64,000 bases of DNA from assembly GCA_024082115.1 (NCBI GenBank), contig JAMRYE010000005.1, positions 1,116,001-1,180,000 of the forward strand, written 5' to 3'. The first letter of the stretch is position 1, and each line of letters begins with the position of its first letter. This document shows positions 34,097-44,077 of the stretch, piece after piece. A model generated the notes under the pieces. That model was given only the letters and a program-made list of their open reading frames with translations. It did no database searches and was not told where the DNA came from. A program made the translations under genes and the position numbers. The stretch comes from Rhinocladiella similis (lineage: Eukaryota > Ascomycota > Eurotiomycetes > Chaetothyriales > Herpotrichiellaceae).

Positions 34097-34156
34097 GTGA
34101 GTTCATCAAACATCGGCACTGGGTGTTGTTGTTCCTCATTGCTGACTCTGTGGCAG
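34097..34156 (+). other. putative 5' UTR intron of CLG1
   Basis: A GTGAGT donor at 34097, GCTGAC branch-like sequence at 34141 and a TGTGGCAG acceptor ending at 34156 bound a 60-nt stretch just upstream of the CLG1 ATG. Removing it does not alter the protein. The alternative is an unspliced leader. Confidence 0.55.
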
Positions 34157-34192
34157 GGCTTCTGGCTGTCTTCACCTCTCCCTCTCCCGATC

Positions 34193-35580
34193 ATGCCTTC
34201 GTACCATTCTTGGGGCCCGCATGGCCAACACTCGAGACTGCCACCAACTCCTCCAGAGTATCAAAATGACTACCTCACTCCCATGAGCGCAGTTTCCGAG
34301 AGAGGCTTCTACCCGCAACAGAACTACCTCCCTCGACGATCACTCTCCAGCAGAGACTACAGTGACAGATATCAGGCACCCCCGGCATACGCTGCTCAAC
34401 AAGCCGCTCGTCTCGGACATACCCAAGGGTCTCAGGAATATCCTTACCCTCAACCATACCCTCAGGCGGCTGCACAGTATGGGTATGCTCCCGTCGCTGC
34501 GCCCGTCTTGCCGCCTATCCGTGTCGGCGACTCCATGGACTTCTCTGGGCACTTCACCCAGCAATCCACCGAATCAACCCTCAAGGAAGAGAAGCCGACC
34601 GGAGGGGTTGCGCAACATCTTGACTATGACATGGATCTGATGTCGAACTTTGTTGCTGAAATGTCCCAGAAACTGTAAGTACCAATCCCGGACTGTACAG
34701 GTCAATCAGACTGACAATTTTATCTAGTGTTACACCGGAATCATCTCCATCCTCCCAGTTTCGGAAGTACGTCTCGCAGATACTGTCATCGACACGCCTG
34801 CCAAGCTCCACCATCATGCTGGGTCTGTTCTACCTGGCTTCCCGTATGGGCCAGCTCAACGAACGAGGCCATTCGACATCATCTTCTGGCACGGTCTATC
34901 GCATGCTCACCACCTGCCTTCTCCTTGGCAGCAAGTTCCTCGACGACAACACATTTCAGAACAGATCCTGGGCTGAAGTTAGCAGCATCCCCGTCCAAGA
35001 GCTCAACATGATGGAACTTCAATGGCTCACCGACTTCAACTGGGAGATTCATGGTATGATGTACGACAAAGAGGAGGGTTTCTTCATGTGGGTAGAGCAT
35101 TGGCACGCCTACGAAGAGAAGGCTCAGCTTGCCAAGGCCAAAGAGCTGCAAAAACTGGCACCCATCGAGACCAACGTCCGCCGCAGCCGATCTCTGCAGA
35201 GTCAACCACTCATGTCTCCCGAAGGACCAATTCCACCTCAGTATCAACAAGGCTCGCAGTACGATACTCGCTGGGTTCAGCCATACATTTCCGAGTACTC
35301 GCCGCCATCCGCACCCCACAGCGGACCTGCTACGCCTGACTATTACACTCCGACATGGTCGTACACACCTGCAAATGCCTCGTTTGGCCGTCAGTCGTAT
35401 CACTCCAACAACGCCTCGGCATATGCTGCACAGCGTAATCAGCTTTCAACTTATGGCCATACGTATGGCTATCCAAGCATTACACCAAATTGGATGGCGC
35501 ATGGCCATGGTCTGCGCGCAAAACAGTCAGACTATTACTTCGGCCATACCGGATATCCATTGCAGACTGTGGTCGGTTAA
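34193..35580 (+). CDS. CLG1: Clg1-like cyclin (Pho85-type partner)
   Basis: Two exons, 34193-34674 and 34728-35580 (intron 53 nt, donor GTAAGT, branch CTGAC), giving 444 residues. Clg1 in yeast is a cyclin-like protein that binds the Pho85 kinase. Residues 1-155 are Pro/Gln/Tyr-rich (YPYPQPYPQAAAQYGYAP). The cyclin-box region covers about 160-295: FRKYVSQILSSTRLPSSTIM, MLTTCLLLGSKFLDDNTFQN, WAEVSSIPVQELNMMELQWL. The Tyr/Ser/Pro-rich tail has no known fold. The start MPSYHSWGPHGQHS is the first ATG after the putative leader intron; an ATG-less extension upstream is within that intron. Kinase partner is inferred from the family. Confidence 0.85.
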
Positions 35581-36861
35581 ATCCTTCCACAACGTTCCTG
35601 CGTTCAGCGAGCTTGAGTTTCGCGGGGAAAAAGTTAGTGCTTACACCGTTTCTTCGGTCTTGTTTTACCACCGTCAATTATCCTTGGAGGGCTCTACATG
35701 ACATCAGAGAGAATCAAGGATCTCGGTCCGGCGGTGCTTCTTTACGAGTCGAAATCTCTTTAATCGAGCTCACATATAACGACCTTTTACGATGCTGTAC
35801 CTTCCAGTCTTTCATTCTTCGGCATTTAAACAGCGAGCAAATTCCTTTCTTCCAATGATAGAGCAAAGGGTTTCATTCTTTCCACATACATTCATGATGG
35901 GTGGGTGATATCAGGAGCTTCAGGGGAAGGCAAAAGTCTAAAAAAAGTTCCGGGCTCCAGAGTCGGTTGGTTGGCGTTATGGGTTGGTGACAACAATGTT
36001 ACGCGTCGGGTTTTTTTCCTTTCCAGCACAAGGCACAGTTCATACATTTGCTTAACGGTACTTTTTCTTCCACGGCGAGGCACGATACGAATGGATGGTG
36101 GGAGGGCACCCTGGGATCTTGCGCTTGCTTCTTGCTTGCTTGAGTTTCGTCACTCTAGTTTGCTATGTGAAATGAGGCGGCGAAACAGTTGAGATGGCTT
36201 CCCTAGTGCAAGGAGAGATTCGAATTATACCTCGAGTGTTTGGCGAACGTCAAGGTCTGCATGACAATGACATGGAACGCACTTAAAAAACGGCGGTGTT
36301 AGCAGAGAACGGGTTCCACAGAACATGTTGGTCATTATTTTCAAGGGCCCTCCTGTCAACTTCTTTCATGCACTGGCAGGGTTCGATGCATTCATTCGGT
36401 GGGCTTATACCCCTTGATAGATTATTGCTATGACTTTTTTGCACAAGACAATGAGAAAGAACAAAAAATAAAAGATCGATTATCAGCATCACATAAAGCC
36501 TTATTCCATACCATTGCCTTTGAACGGGCTCATAACATGGCCATCTCGTAATTTGTAGGGTTTACCACGTACAAGCCAGGCTGATTGAGGCTCAGGCTGC
36601 GACGAGTGACGCGGTGAACAAATGCCAAGGCCGGCGCCCGTCTCGCTGCGGCGTCGCCTCGCCTGCTGTCTATGAGCTTCCACTTACGGCTATGTAATCC
36701 AATCCGAACACCTCAAAGTCGCTCCAAACGCCTTCCACCGTACTGGCATCGTTTATTCATCTCGGCGGAACTCCTTAACTTCCACTCTCCCATCTGAATT
36801 ATTTGTCCCTCTGACCTGCTTGCCTTTCCATAGTCGCCACCTAATAAACCCCCTTGCGAAC
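35581..36861. other. intergenic between CLG1 and RPT5
   Basis: 1281 bases with the CLG1 3' region and RPT5 promoter. AATAAA occurs at about 36467 on the plus strand. Small open frames on both strands have no recognisable product. Confidence 0.5.
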
Positions 36862-38424
36862 ATGTCTACATTAGAAGATCTCGATGATCTGGAACGCGAT
36901 CAGAAGGAGCAGAAGAAGGATGGCGACGACAAGGACAAGAAACCCCCCACGGACGGTGATTCCAAGGATGCTGAAATGAAAGATGCCGAAGAAGAGAAGA
37001 AAGACGAAGAAGAAGAATACATTGATTCGGAAATCCTTCAATCAAGTACAAGAGACATCATCAACCGGCGGCGGTTATTAGAGAATGAGTTGAAGATCCT
37101 GAAGAGCGAGTTTCAGCGCTTGAAGCACGAGGAGACTACGATGAAGGAAAAGATCAAGGACAACCTTGACAAGATCGAGAACAACAGGTGAGCGATGATT
37201 CAAGGTGCAAGTGTAAACTGTTCACGTCTGACATTTCTGCCAAAGACAATTACCGTACCTCGTGGGCAATGTCGTCGAACTCCTCGACCTAGATGTAGAA
37301 GCAGAGGCTGCAGAAGAGGGAGCGAACATCGATCTCGACGCAACACGCGTGGGCAAATCGGCCGTCATCAAGACCAGCACTCGGCAAACGATCTTCCTCC
37401 CTCTGATCGGACTGGTCGACCACAACAAGCTGAAACCGGCTGATCTTATCGGCGTCAACAAGGATTCATACCTCGTCCTCGATACTCTACCTGCCGAGTA
37501 CGATTCGAGAGTTAAGGCCATGGAGGTCGATGAGAAGCCCACCGAAAAGTACACAGACGTTGGAGGTTTGGACAAGCAGATTGAGGAGCTTGTCGAGGCC
37601 GTGGTGTGGCCCATGAAGGAGGCGGAGAGATTCAAAAAGATTGGCATCAAGGCTCCAAAGGGTATGTTGCGAGTCACGTATACATTATTGAGATGCTAAC
37701 CTTTGGCTCCTAGGTGCGTTGATGTACGGACCTCCCGGCACAGGCAAGACTCTTCTTGCCCGTGCATGCGCTGCTCAGACAAACGCCACGTTCCTCAAGC
37801 TTGCCGGCCCTCAGCTTGTGCAGATGTTCATCGGCGATGGCGCCAAGCTTGTCCGGGATTGTTTCGCTCTCGCCAAAGAGAAGGCACCCTCGATCATTTT
37901 CATCGACGAACTCGACGCTGTGGGAACGAAGCGTTTCGATTCAGAAAAGAGTGGTGACCGAGAAGTTCAGCGGACAATGTTGGAACTGCTCAATCAGCTT
38001 GACGGTTTTGCCTCGGATGAGCGGATCAAGGTATTGGCTGCCACGAACAGAGTCGACGTGCTCGATCCTGCGCTGCTCCGATCTGGCCGACTGGACAGAA
38101 AGATTGAATTCCCCCTTCCCAACGAGGAGTCACGAGCCCAGATTCTGCGTATCCATTCCAGAAAGATGACTGTGGACGAGGGTAACATCAACTGGAACGA
38201 GCTGGCCCGGTCGACGGACGAGATGGGAGGAGCACAGTTGAAAGCTGTCTGTGTCGAAGCAGGCATGATCGCCCTTCGTAAGGGCCAGAGCAAGTTGGTT
38301 CATGAAAACTATGTGGACGCTATCGCTGAGGTGATGGCGAAGAAGAAGGACACGTAAGCTGAATCCTTTCCCAGTGCTGACCACGAGAAACTAACATCTG
38401 TACAGTGTCAATTTCTACGCATAG
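36862..38424 (+). CDS. RPT5: 26S proteasome regulatory ATPase Rpt5
   Basis: Four exons: 36862-37187, 37246-37661, 37714-38353 and 38406-38424 (introns 58, 52 and 52 nt), giving 466 residues. It is one of the six AAA ATPases in the 19S base that unfold substrates and open the 20S gate. Order: a very acidic N-terminus (about 20-60), a coiled coil (about 65-108), the OB-fold region, then the AAA domain with Walker A GPPGTGKT at 253-260, Walker B IIFIDE at 308-313 and an Arg-finger region around LLRSGRLDRKIEFPLP. The last exon encodes only VNFYA; the terminal FYA is the HbYX gate-opening motif known for Rpt5. The microexon is secure because frame and motif agree. An AATAAA at 38586-38591 may be the poly(A) signal. 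Confidence 0.97.
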
Positions 38425-39329
38425 TCCCCTTCATCCTTGCGGCCTGCAGTTTATCCCAGGATGGCAAAGTCCTGGCTTGTACACACCACCATAGTCATGT
38501 ATGGCGTCCAGATAGATCATGGTGGCTATAGGTCCTTATCCGCGGCCATGCTGACGGACTGACTCTTGGGCGGATTCAGTATGACAATAAAACCAAGTTG
38601 CACGCCCTTGTAATATCGATTTCGGAATACAGCTGAGTATGTCAGCTTCCCCAGACGCCTACTCCTTTGTCGACGCATGGGCTGTGCTTGTTCTTGTGTA
38701 AATTTCAGAATGAGCTTCCACCGAGAGGCAGCGCTTCTATGCTACTCCTCTATAACAAGCCCAAATCTCGTTGTTAGGTCTAGAGGCATCGATAGGTCCG
38801 TGGAGTAAGTACGGTCGATACCGCTACTCCAGTCACAATCCATCTGTTCCGAAGTATTGGCCAAAATCAAACGCCGCGGAGCCACTTCCAAGTCTTTGTT
38901 GCCAGCTCTGCCGACTACATCTACCCAGGCATTTCTTTCTCGGCTGCTCATATCCTGGCATGTAGCCATGTCGAGCTGGCCTCTAGCTTGTTCCTCGCTT
39001 GGTTTTGCTCGCTAAAAGGCCCTTGTTTTTCTTTCTCTGGCTCAACATCATTCGACGTCCGAGCCCCCGTACACTATGCTCCTGTTTCGCTAGATAAAGC
39101 GATCAGTGAAGCCTTTGGCTGATTGATATCCTCAGTTATCGACGTCTCCAGCTGTCGGCGTCAAATAGGTCTGATTTTCTAATACTTCATATTTCTAGCA
39201 GCCCTCCCAAATGGTCTCTCATTCGCGAGATCTGGCTAAAGAAGGTCCCCGACCTACGTTTTGTGCCCGGGGGGCGCCGTAGCTTCTACTGTAGCATGAA
39301 CTATACGGTACAGCTTGCTCTCGGCGATC
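38425..39329. other. intergenic, RPT5 3' end and F-box promoter
   Basis: 905 bases between tandem genes. Apart from the AATAAA near 38586 nothing specific was found. Confidence 0.45.
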
Positions 39330-41895
39330 ATGGCACAGCCACACTTTGATTCCTTCTTCAATGACAGGAACTTGACGATGGATACAGCAACCACCCGGAC
39401 AAGATCGTTACCTCCCCGACGGCGTCAAGAGTATGCGTTTCATACACTCCCGACACCGTTGACGGCCAGACGCAGTTGGCGAAAGTTGCCCGCCACGATC
39501 TTTGGACTGGTTTTGCAACAACTCAGGGAATTACACTTTGACACTGAATCACCAACATGTACGACCTGCTTCATGAGAGACCTTTGTGCGGTACAACAAA
39601 CCTGCAAAGCTTGGTTCTCTGATGCTCAACGTATCCTGTACTCCTCCCTTCAGCAGAAGCCTGGCGGGTCTGAGTGCTGATTCCTACAGATATACACATA
39701 TCGAGGTTGTTGGACAAGACGATCGTCGCATGCTACAGAAATGGAGAGCATCAAGAGCGGCGCGGCTGATCAGACTCCGGGCGACTCTTCGAGTACGGCC
39801 TCGAATTGCTGCTATGGTCAAGACGCTCCGGGTTACAGATCCCCATATACCTCTGTATCTTCCCAATGATGACCCTAATCCGGAGTACGACGCCTACCTT
39901 TGCACATTGGCGTCGGTCATCATGGCATGTCCGAATCTCGAGGCATTGTTGGGATTCATGCCTTTCTACAACCATACCTTTGATCGGCTCACGCATGCAC
40001 TGTCCACAAGAACGAAACTCCGTCAACATGTATGGATCATTGCGGAGAACGAGGATGTGAGAGAACGAAGTCAGAGACAGCTTCCCCCAGGACTCTTGGA
40101 CAGCCAGCAAACTTTTGAGTTCATGCTCTACCACGACAGGTGGCAGCAGCTGGAGACACTAATGCTTTGCTCTCCTGGAGGGCTTGGTGTTGTTGAGCAT
40201 GAGCTCTTTGTCGAGGTCCTTCATGCTTTACCTTCGCTCAAGAATCTTTGCGTTTCCTCTTTCGATGTTGATGATTTCAATGATAGGACCTTGCTGTCTC
40301 TACCTTCACTCATGTCATTTCGACTTGAGGAATGCTTGGGGGTCACTGATTCTGGCTTGACCCGCTGGGTCGGATCTCCAAGGGCTGCTATGATCGAAAG
40401 GCTTTCGCTGATACACCAGAGCGTGACAAATCTGCTAACCTTGTCTAAGATTTTTGCTAGTCTCGATAACCTGACAAGATTTACTCTCGTTCAGGTGGAC
40501 GTTATCCCAGAAGCGCCGGATGACGTGAGTTCGGTGTTTTTCCAGCCGATCATGGCTTCCAAAAGCTTGGAGTATATGCACTGGGATGTGGTATGCAGCC
40601 AGGAACGACAAGAGTCAGTGACGAGCGAGTACACAAATTCTCACCAGCATCATCGCTACCCTGAGCCAAACACGGCCGTCAGCCTTACACCAAACGACCA
40701 CTTGGCATTGTCAATTGTTCATAGTGGCTTTCCGGCGTTGACTAAGCTTCGGGCACCACGCGATACGTCACCCATTGGAGTTCTACAATCGGTTTGCAGG
40801 CCTTGTTTGGCTGATCTGAAACGAGATGCAGCACAGCAAGCGTTGGGACGATTGTCGCTCGAGAATTCCCTGCGTTCAGCAAGGCTGCGAGCAGCGTCGA
40901 TCGCTAGGGCTTCAATCACGGAGCAGTCCATCTCCAACAGAGTCGATCAAATTGAGGATCCGCACGGCGGTGTACCTTCCACAGACTTTGAGAATCGACG
41001 AAGGTCTTCGGAAAAAGAAATTCTTGGCCAGGACCATGGAGGTCGTGAGGCCGTTTCGGAGCGCAATGGAGAATGTTGTTGTGAACCAATACGAGAAAGT
41101 GCCTGCATTTGTGACGACATGGCTCATCGAAAAACTCGTGACACGATACTTCCTCCTACACCTCCACCGCGAAGTCCTTTACGAACAAGGTTTAGATCTC
41201 TAAACCGCCGCGCTCCTAGGATAAGTCAAAGAGTCTCCTCCCGTGGGTCGTTGGGAGATTCGTCTCGAAATACCAGCACTGCACCAATACACTCGGATCG
41301 GCCTATCTTCTACCTCGAACCAGACCTGTCGGGACATGACGACAATGGAGGCCTGATAGGCTGGGCCGAGCTTCTGGGTATCAACGAGAAGGCAAAGTCG
41401 AGGGGAGGACGACGACAGAGCACATCAACACGCAAGTCCTTTCAACGGGGCGTCGTGCAAGAAGTTGGCAATGATGGAGGCGAAGGCGAAGGCGAAGGCG
41501 AAGATGAAGACGGAGGCGTAGGAATGTGCACTGGTGCCTGGACCAGCAGGGTCCGAGTACACAGTACGACCGAAAGTCTCGATGTTGTCGGCGGCGGCGG
41601 CGGTAGTGGTGGCAATAGTCCGGTGTCCTTTTCTCCCAGCGCGAGTAAGGAATGGAAAAAGTGGAAACTAGGCACAAAGGGGTCCAAGGGCACGAGTAGT
41701 AGTCAGAAATCGAGGTCCAGTTTGTCTCTCTCGTCGGCTTCGAATTCGAATTCGAGAGCCGAGTTGCAACAAAGGAGGGGGATCGACGGAACTAGACATG
41801 TTGCAAGGCCACAAGGGAAGAAGACGACGACGACGACGACGACGAAGAACAGGGGTGGTGGTGGAGAGTATGTGATGGTTGATGATTTCTTTTGA
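39330..41895 (+). CDS. F-box protein with low-complexity tail
   Basis: Two exons, 39330-39637 and 39690-41895 (52-nt intron), giving 837 residues. An F-box-like segment lies at about 51-105 (LPATIFGLVLQQL, then CAVQQTCKAWFSDAQRILY). Leucine-rich conserved blocks follow: ARLIRLRATLRVRPRIAAM, LASVIMACPNLEALLGF and FYNHTFDRLTHALSTRTKLR. F-box proteins typically recruit substrates to SCF ubiquitin ligases; the substrate here is unknown. From about residue 400 the protein is Arg/Ser-rich and disordered, ending in GEGEGEGED, GGGGG and TTTTT runs. Intron choice: donor GTACTC at 39638 keeps frame (RILYTHIEVVG); a competing GTATCC seven bases upstream would break it. A second Met at residue 17 is an alternative start. 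Confidence 0.82.
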
Positions 41896-42015
41896 ATATT
41901 CAAAAAGTCTGTATCATGCTGCAATATACCTGCAGAAAACTAGTAAAAAAACAAGAACTTATAATTACAATTATAATTACAACTGCTGGCTCTTCCTCTT
42001 CCTCCTTCCTGCTCA

Positions 42016-43044
42016 TTACAACTTTTCAATCCTCTCAAATTCAGACAATGTATACTCGTACACCTTCCGAGCGGCACCTTGCTCCCTCAACTTTTTGAGC
42101 TCGGCATTGCCCCCATTTTCAATGACGCTCGTATCGTCATTTACAATGTACACGCCACTGCCTTGCACGCCGTCACTGCCCTGCTGGACCAGGGTCCCTT
42201 CTGCGGCGCTGCGCGTGTCAGGAGGCAAGCGTCGAAACCTCCCGCTGGTGGCGGCGAAGAGGACGCGTTCCCCGACCTCCTCGGAACTGCGACCGATGAT
42301 TCTCACGAGGGGTTTGGCGACGTAGTCCCAGAACCAGCGGACGAGAAAGTTGGACCCTTGGACGCGCAGGTTCGTCCCCGCGACGAGGCCGGGGAAGAGG
42401 TGGACGAAGACTATGGACTCGTTGTCGGGCTGCCGGGACAGTTCCTCGAGAAACAGCGTGGAGAGGGACGCCGACGCCCCCATGGCGTACGACATGCTGT
42501 AGGTGCCCGGTTGGGTCATGGCGAGGTCCGAGAGGGAGAGGGGCCCTTCTGTCCCGGCGCCCAGGATGGTGAGGACGCGGGGGGACCGCGCGCGTCGGAG
42601 CAAGGGGAGCAGCGTGACCAGGACGCGCATGCGGGCGTGGTAGCGCACGGCGGTGACCCGGTCGAGGCCCTCGGGGGTGAAGTCTGGCGTGGAGCGGAAG
42701 GAGAAGAAGCCCTGGGACTCGATGAGGAGGTCGAGGTGCGGCGCCTGAGAGAGGATTTGCTCGGCGGCGCTCTGCGCGCTGCGGACTGAGGTGAGGTCGT
42801 CGGCGACGATGGCGTGCAGGGTCGCGCCTGGGTTGAGAGGCTGGAGGACTTGGGCGATGAGGTGGTCGAGGCGGGTGGCGTCGCGGCCCACGATGTACAC
42901 GGTGGGATTGGTCGTGTGTTTGAGCAGTGCCTGGAGGGTCGAGAGGCCTATTCCTGCCGTGGCGCCGAAGACGGCGGCGATGAGTCCGGACCCGGACGAG
43001 GAGAGAGAGGTGTTGGATAGTAGAATGTCGGATTTGGAGACCAT
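42016..43044 (-). CDS. atypical short-chain dehydrogenase/reductase
   Basis: Rossmann-fold protein of 342 residues. The cofactor loop GATAGIG is at 27-33 and VGRD at 52-55 follows the second strand. Family landmarks are altered: the usual NAG is SQG (111-113), the strand with catalytic Ser reads LTILGAGTEG (158-167), and the YxxxK position shows only Y182/Y186 with no lysine four residues later. A PG motif (FPGLVAGTNL) is present. Catalysis may therefore be lost or altered; cofactor binding seems kept. Many fungal SDRs of this branch look similar, so it may be a functional divergent subfamily. The start at 43044 (MVSKSDILLSN) is chosen over an upstream in-frame Met at 43170. Its stop is 120 bases from the convergent F-box gene. 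Confidence 0.82.
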   Translation of the reverse strand: MVSKSDILLSNTSLSSSGSGLIAAVFGATAGIGLSTLQALLKHTTNPTVYIVGRDATRLDHLIAQVLQPLNPGATLHAIVADDLTSVRSAQSAAEQILSQAPHLDLLIESQGFFSFRSTPDFTPEGLDRVTAVRYHARMRVLVTLLPLLRRARSPRVLTILGAGTEGPLSLSDLAMTQPGTYSMSYAMGASASLSTLFLEELSRQPDNESIVFVHLFPGLVAGTNLRVQGSNFLVRWFWDYVAKPLVRIIGRSSEEVGERVLFAATSGRFRRLPPDTRSAAEGTLVQQGSDGVQGSGVYIVNDDTSVIENGGNAELKKLREQGAARKVYEYTLSEFERIEKL

Positions 43045-44077
43045 GGTGTGAGTGATTGAGTATTCAAGTCTAGATTGGGACGGAGGTGTGTTGTGACTTT
43101 TGAGACTGATGGGTGGTGGTGTTTTGAGATATAGCTTGCAGTGGTGGTTCAGAGATGCTCGAGGTAGCAAAGGATGGTTTGTTGTAAACTTGCTGGATGA
43201 GGTCTGTTTGTCGTTTGTAGATGGTTGAGGTTGGTTTCTGGCTGGATCTTGTGAGGAGTACAGAGTACAGAGTAGATATCTGTTTGACTTGTCTGCAGTT
43301 TATTGTGTTGCTTGTGCGTGTTGTGAGTCTAGTCTTTGAGGGTCAGCGGTCACCAACGCGATGTATATATACACACACGCAACAATCCGCTACTTTGGTC
43401 AGCCTTAAAGCAAGTGCTCATACCCTGTACGAGGCAATCATTGACCTCTGTGTTTGTCCCCAGGCTTACCAATATTACACAATCATTTTCTGGGGTTTCG
43501 GTGTGAAAGGAGCAGATTGACCCCGATGACACCCAACCTACACTACAGCATGTACAGTACAGTACAGTTCTGTATGCATTCTGGCACGAACAGTACTAGA
43601 CAACTTTCACGGTTAGCAAGTCAATAGTCACTCGTGGGAGTTTGCATTACTGTACTACTCCAACTACTCCTGCTACGTCATGTACCTCAGTATGTTATTC
43701 AATTGCTCGTGTTCGGCCTCATGAAAGGCCGAGTTCTGCCGGGCCTTAGATAATCAAACTACTGCACCGTAATTTTGTATGTGTACGGAGTACAGTATGT
43801 ACTATAGGTACCTGTGAGCCTCACGACAAATCACACACGTCTGACAAGGTGAAAAATCATACTTTGGACATAATAGTCCATCGGCTTATTTTCTGTCAGA
43901 CACGAGAATAGCACTTTGTACCGGAGCTAGTCAAGCGAGCGCGAACCTCCATGGCACTTTAACAACTCAACTTACAACTCATTTCATTCATCTTTCCATC
44001 TTCCGACCTCTACAAGTCAGCCGGGAACTTCACAAGACTATAACTCGTCACATCGCACGACTCCTCCCAACCAAAAT
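43045..44077. promoter_or_regulatory. promoter of the SDR gene, GTAC-rich
   Basis: 1033 bases between two minus-strand genes. It has an overlapping GTACA repeat at 43551-43567, GTACGGAGTAC at 43783-43793 and AGGTACCT at 43806-43813. No coding gene. Confidence 0.5.
43783..43813. repeat. GTACGGAGTAC plus AGGTACCT
   Basis: The 11-base word at 43783-43793 is followed by AGGTACCT at 43806-43813, both upstream of the SDR gene. Confidence 0.65.

Larger units (their letters stand above)
29807..34192. promoter_or_regulatory. 4.4-kb gene-free region upstream of CLG1
   Basis: No supported coding gene in 4.4 kb. From about 30.8 to 32.5 kb it is dense in GTAC-containing palindromes. From about 32869 to 33077 the plus strand is strongly pyrimidine-rich (CTCC/CTTC runs), a pattern of fungal promoter/leader DNA. 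A likely leader intron for CLG1 lies at 34097-34156. The layout suggests a long regulated promoter and 5' leader for the cyclin gene. Confidence 0.55.

Noticed and set aside
42079..42789. 236-codon plus-strand frame
   Set aside because: Antisense to the SDR gene in GC-rich DNA; Gly/Glu/Val-rich with no domain.
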